Below, in pieces: positions 60,889 through 64,000 of a stretch of 64,000 nt of DNA. The stretch's first letter is position 1. Each line of letters starts with the position of its first letter. The notes below the pieces were generated by a model. The model saw only the letters and a list, made by a program, of their open reading frames with translations, had not been told where the DNA came from and searched no databases. The DNA lies in NCBI GenBank assembly GCA_030066975.1, contig JASJAO010000006.1:124001-188000 (forward strand), in the 5' to 3' direction. This DNA is from Henriciella sp. (GTDB lineage: Bacteria > Pseudomonadota > Alphaproteobacteria > Caulobacterales > Hyphomonadaceae). A program made the position numbers and the translations under genes.

Positions 60889-61818
60889 ATGTCAAAGCTC
60901 AAGACCGGGCTGATCGGGGCAGGCGTGTTTGGCGGCTATCATGCCGACAAGATCAGCGCGTCTGACCGCACCGAATTTGTCGGCCTGTTTGATCCCGATT
61001 CTGCGCGGTGCGAAGCGCTTGCGAAGCGTGAAGGCGTGAAGGCCTTTGCCACCCAGTCTGATTTGCTCGCCGCCTGCGACGCCGTCCTCGTCGCCTGCCC
61101 AGCGACTTATCACGAAGCGGTCGTCCGCGACGCCTTGAATGCCGGGTGTCATGTCATGGTCGAAAAACCGCTGGCGCTCACCGGTCATGCGGCTGATCAA
61201 CTGGCAGCGCTCGCTGACGAAAAGCACCTCGTTCTGCAAGTGGGTCACCAGGAACGGTTCGTGCTGCAGGCCATGGGTCTGTTTGATATCCCGGACACGC
61301 CGACTGCCATTGAGGCCTATCGTATGGGCCCGCCCGCACCTGATGGCCGGGCAGGGGACGTTTCCGTCATTTGGGATCTGATGACCCATGATCTGGATAT
61401 GGTGGCCAAGCTGATGGGCGCCGCCAACAGTCACCTGGCGCAGGTTGAGGCGAAAGGGCGTAGGGCGCACACCGCTCATATCGACGAAGCCACAGCCCAC
61501 GTCACCTATGCCTGCGGTCAGGCCGAAGTGACGGCCAGTCGCTGTGCAGAGACGCGCGACCGCCGCATGATCCTGACTTATCCGACCGGCACAATCGCTA
61601 TCGATTTCCTCACCCGCGCGATCGAAAACACCACGTCTTACGCCGTAAAAGCCGACGTGTCCGACACGCTGCCTGATCCCCTCGGCGCGGCCGATGAAGC
61701 GTTCTTTGCCGCCTGTCTCGGGGATCGCGACTGCGCCATTCCCGGACGCGAAGCCGCTCAGGCGGTTCATTTGGCTGAACAGGCCGAACTTTCAGCCCTG
61801 CATACAATTGGAGCCTGA
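60889..61818 (+). CDS. Gfo/Idh/MocA oxidoreductase, GnnA-like UDP-GlcNAc dehydrogenase
   Basis: A 309-residue protein with the Rossmann G-A-G-V-F-G at residues 11-16 and E-K-P near 92, the conserved Lys-Pro of the family. It is followed at 3 nt by a DegT/DnrJ aminotransferase. The combination fits GnnA/GnnB, which make UDP-2,3-diamino sugars for lipid A in many alphaproteobacteria. The equivalent WbpB/WbpE pair is an alternative; no wbpD-like acetyltransferase is present, which favours GnnA. Confidence 0.8.
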   Translation: MSKLKTGLIGAGVFGGYHADKISASDRTEFVGLFDPDSARCEALAKREGVKAFATQSDLLAACDAVLVACPATYHEAVVRDALNAGCHVMVEKPLALTGHAADQLAALADEKHLVLQVGHQERFVLQAMGLFDIPDTPTAIEAYRMGPPAPDGRAGDVSVIWDLMTHDLDMVAKLMGAANSHLAQVEAKGRRAHTAHIDEATAHVTYACGQAEVTASRCAETRDRRMILTYPTGTIAIDFLTRAIENTTSYAVKADVSDTLPDPLGAADEAFFAACLGDRDCAIPGREAAQAVHLAEQAELSALHTIGA

Positions 61819-61821
61819 CCT

Positions 61822-62994
61822 ATGGCGTATACAGACATCGACACCAGCGTCCTGATTGACCTTCCTGACGACGCCCCAATTCAGCTGTTTGACCTGAAGA
61901 CCCAACAGGCAGCCATCCGCCCGGCGCTGGAAAGGCGCTGGATCGATATCCTTGACCATGGTCGCTATATCGGCGGTCCGGAAGTGACCGAATGCGAGGA
62001 AAAGCTTGCCGCCTTTACCGGTGCCGCAGATGCGGTCGCGGTGGGGTCCGGCACACAGGCTTTGGTGATGCCGCTCCTCGCCATGGGGCTCGGGCCGGGT
62101 GATGCGGTCTTCATTCCAGGCTTCACCTATAACGCGACCGCCAACGCGGTTCTGCTCGCAGGCGCCTTTCCGGTCATCGTCGACATCGATCCGAAGACCT
62201 TCAACATGGATCCGGCGGACCTGCAGCGGCGCATCGAAGCGGTGAAAGCCGAAGGTGACCTCACCCCACGCTGTGTGATGCCGGTCGACCTTTATGGCCT
62301 GCCTGCCGACTATGACGCCATTCAGGCGGTCGCGGACGCACACAATCTGCGTGTCGTGGCCGATGGGGCGCAGGCGTTTGGCGGCAAGGATAAAGGCAAA
62401 TGGGTCGGCAATCTCGCCGAGATTACCGCCACCAGTTTCTACCCGACCAAGACACTCGGCGGCTATGGCGATGGCGGCGCGATCCTGTGTCAGGATGCCG
62501 ATTTCGCCGACCGCATGCGCTCAATCCGCTGGCACGGCACAGGCGATAATCGCAAGGAATCGATCCGGGTCGGCATCAATGGACGTTGCGACTCGATCCA
62601 ATGCGCGGTCGTCGCAGAAAAACTCGGCCTGTTCGAAGCTGAACGCGCGCGCCGCATCGCCGCGGCTGCCGTCTATGATCAACGCCTTGAAGGCATCATA
62701 GACCACCAGATCGCGCTTGAAGGACAGGAAAACGGCTACGGCCTCTACACCGTCCGGGTCCGCAACCGTGACGCAGTCCGCGCCGCGCTCAGCGATGCCA
62801 AGATCCCGTCCGGCATCTATTACGACATGGCGATCCACCAGATGCCCGCCTTCGCCCATTGCGCCGAAGCCGGCTCACTTCCGGAATGCGAAAAGGCCGC
62901 ACAGGAAAGCCTCAGCCTGCCCATGCATCCCTACCTGTCAGAGGCTCAGATCCACAAAGTTTGCGACGTTCTAATCGCGGCCCACAACGCCTAG
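61822..62994 (+). CDS. DegT/DnrJ/EryC1 aminotransferase, GnnB-like
   Basis: A 390-residue PLP enzyme. T-S-F-Y-P-T-K-T-L-G near residue 213 has the PLP Lys; D-G-A-Q-A-F-G near 180 carries the Asp, and S-G-T-Q-A-L near 78 the phosphate site. It would transfer an amino group to the 3-keto sugar made by the upstream enzyme. It overlaps the convergent membrane protein gene by 24 nt. Confidence 0.85.
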   Translation: MAYTDIDTSVLIDLPDDAPIQLFDLKTQQAAIRPALERRWIDILDHGRYIGGPEVTECEEKLAAFTGAADAVAVGSGTQALVMPLLAMGLGPGDAVFIPGFTYNATANAVLLAGAFPVIVDIDPKTFNMDPADLQRRIEAVKAEGDLTPRCVMPVDLYGLPADYDAIQAVADAHNLRVVADGAQAFGGKDKGKWVGNLAEITATSFYPTKTLGGYGDGGAILCQDADFADRMRSIRWHGTGDNRKESIRVGINGRCDSIQCAVVAEKLGLFEAERARRIAAAAVYDQRLEGIIDHQIALEGQENGYGLYTVRVRNRDAVRAALSDAKIPSGIYYDMAIHQMPAFAHCAEAGSLPECEKAAQESLSLPMHPYLSEAQIHKVCDVLIAAHNA

Positions 62995-63540
62995 ATCGGA
63001 CAAATCCACTTCTTCAAAGGCCGGATCATCGTCCATTGATGCTGTCTCTTGGCGGGCAGCTAAAAGGGTCCGATAGCCGACGAACAAGAGATAACAGACC
63101 AGCCCAGCCAATCCGGCACTCAGCGCGAAGGTCAGCGGCCAGACGCCAGCGCCGATCAGACCTTGTGACGTGGCGGGGTCCAGATCTTCCAGATACCGTC
63201 CCCAGGGACCGTTCACGCCGTGCATCAGGATCGACGTGTGCAGGCCCGTGAGAAACATCACAAACAGACTGGGCGACCAAGCTGCAAGGCTGACCCAGCG
63301 CCGCCAATACGCCTGTCCCATCCAGGCTGCGCTCATCACAAAGACGGACGCGCCGACCAAAACCGCGCCCAGAGGCGACAGCACCAGCATTTCGATCTCT
63401 GTGGACAAGAACGAGTTCGCGATCGAGAATGTGTTCATCAGCATAAACAAGCTGACCAGAAACCCGACGCCCCCAACCAGACAGGCAGTCCTGTAAGACG
63501 CCCAATCTGCGGGCGAAAGCTTGAAGGAAGGTTCCAACAT
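62971..63540 (-). CDS. Hypothetical membrane protein with four spans
   Basis: A 189-residue protein with hydrophobic segments at about 20-38, 55-75, 88-105 and 130-160, and an acidic C-terminus (D-D-D-P-A-F-E-E-V-D). No family recognised. Its 3' end overlaps the GnnB-like gene. Confidence 0.65.
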   Translation of the reverse strand: MLEPSFKLSPADWASYRTACLVGGVGFLVSLFMLMNTFSIANSFLSTEIEMLVLSPLGAVLVGASVFVMSAAWMGQAYWRRWVSLAAWSPSLFVMFLTGLHTSILMHGVNGPWGRYLEDLDPATSQGLIGAGVWPLTFALSAGLAGLVCYLLFVGYRTLLAARQETASMDDDPAFEEVDLSDLGVVGRD

Positions 63541-63716
63541 TTCAGCGGCTTAGCAGCTCGAAGTTAAACCTTCGCTGAACCGCCTGTTTGAATTGCATTC
63601 AAACCCAACCGCCTTATCAGCGCGCCGATCAATCGCCGCGGGCAGCGGGCGTGCCAGCCAGGACTGAGTCTCAGCGTCTTTGCTTCTCCCCACGGCAATA
63701 GCGTATCTCATCAGTC

Positions 63717-64000
63717 ATGACCCAACTATACGATAAGATCGGCTTGAACTATGCCGATCTCCGGAAACCTGACGCGAGAATCGCGAAGCGAATCGATGCG
63801 GCCCTCGGTGATGCAATCACGGTGCTCAATGTCGGCGCTGGGGCAGGGTCATACGAACCTGAAGGTCGTCAGATCACGGCTGTCGAACCGTCGGCTGAAA
63901 TGATCAGACAACGACCGGATTCAGGCGCAAAGATCATTCAGGGGAGCGCAGAAAACCTCCCCTTTGATGACAATTCATTCGACGCCTCCATGGCCGTCCT
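63717..64000 (+). CDS. Class I SAM-dependent methyltransferase (partial, 3' end outside window)
   Basis: The first 94 residues are in the window. M-T-Q-L-Y-D-K-I-G-L-N-Y is a typical start, followed by motif I N-V-G-A-G-A-G-S-Y-E near residue 38 and V-E-P-S near 57; D-x-x-F-D-D-N-S-F-D near 86 matches motif II. It would bind S-adenosylmethionine; the acceptor is unknown. No stop codon occurs before the window edge. The 176-nt gap before it (63541-63716) shows nothing else that I can support. Confidence 0.8.
   Translation, partial: MTQLYDKIGLNYADLRKPDARIAKRIDAALGDAITVLNVGAGAGSYEPEGRQITAVEPSAEMIRQRPDSGAKIIQGSAENLPFDDNSFDASMAV

Noticed and set aside
1-64000. CRISPR arrays, tRNA/rRNA genes, prophage or insertion sequences
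   Set aside because: I saw no regularly spaced repeats, no cloverleaf-like sequence with a conserved T-arm, and no transposase or phage gene.

Overview
The window reads as a chromosomal segment of a GC-rich alphaproteobacterium. A member of the Maricaulales/Hyphomonadaceae (Hyphomonas-like) fits best: it carries a ChvI-type response regulator, an alphaproteobacterial ctpA plus EnvC/LdpF-type division pair, a UrcA-family protein, a NAD regulator paired with an HD hydrolase, a folE leader resembling the alphaproteobacterial folE RNA motif, and many secreted lipoproteins and proteases. The assignment is by family content only. Genes are dense, with many 4-nt ATGA/GTGA overlaps. I found no phage, insertion sequence, CRISPR array, rRNA or tRNA.

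Layout. 1-2.6 kb: serine hydrolase and GNAT genes, a CitE-like lyase and a TauE/SafE exporter. 2.7-9 kb: cell envelope (S41 lipoprotein, CtpA, degenerate EnvC-like LytM protein, KdsD and its membrane-anchored neighbour). 9.1-12 kb: glycolysis and one-carbon metabolism (gpmA, purU, stand-alone RibD-type deaminase, folE behind a candidate riboswitch). 12.1-16.3 kb: accessory genes (small ORF, serpin lipoprotein, large palindromic repeat, VOC protein, CAP-domain protein with an inverted repeat over its promoter). 16.3-19.6 kb: pnp, rpsO, a flavin-binding-fold protein. 19.8-22.9 kb: a secreted caspase-like protease, an RHH-PII fusion gene and a divergent three-repeat YRG mini-protein. 23-29.2 kb: gmhB, MFS exporter, class A PBP, thioredoxin-like protein, purB. 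29.3-34 kb: a repeat protein with a peptidoglycan-binding end, ispH with a duplicated leader, argS. 34-41.5 kb: small conserved genes, enoyl-CoA hydratase, DUF4197 protein, alpha/beta hydrolase, thioesterase plus Zur, NAD regulator plus HD hydrolase. 41.5-47.3 kb: PhoX, a KAS III-like enzyme, lipoproteins including a tandem Cys-lipoprotein pair, tag, ygfZ. 47.6-52.7 kb: feruloyl-CoA synthetase-like ligase, a ThDP enzyme, UrcA protein, LysR regulator. 52.7-56.7 kb: a Sel1-like gene behind a strongly folded leader that hides its ribosome binding site, an orphan chvI, and a second secreted caspase-like protease with Cys-rich repeats. 56.7-64 kb: VWA/MoxR pair, two oxidoreductases, GnnA/GnnB-like lipid A sugar genes, a membrane protein, and the start of a methyltransferase.

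Themes. The envelope genes (CtpA, EnvC-like, KdsD, GmhB, PBP1, GnnA/B-like, PG-binding repeat protein) would together build peptidoglycan and lipopolysaccharide. Secreted proteolysis is prominent: two caspase-fold proteins, two S41 peptidases and an apparently inhibitory serpin. The most unusual item is a single reading frame joining a ribbon-helix-helix DNA-binding domain to a complete PII signal protein, with an internal ribosome binding site and start at the junction. It could therefore make both a fusion and free PII. The next best are the SD-hiding double hairpin before the Sel1-like gene, the folE leader, and the CTG-initiated second copy of a small Cys-lipoprotein.
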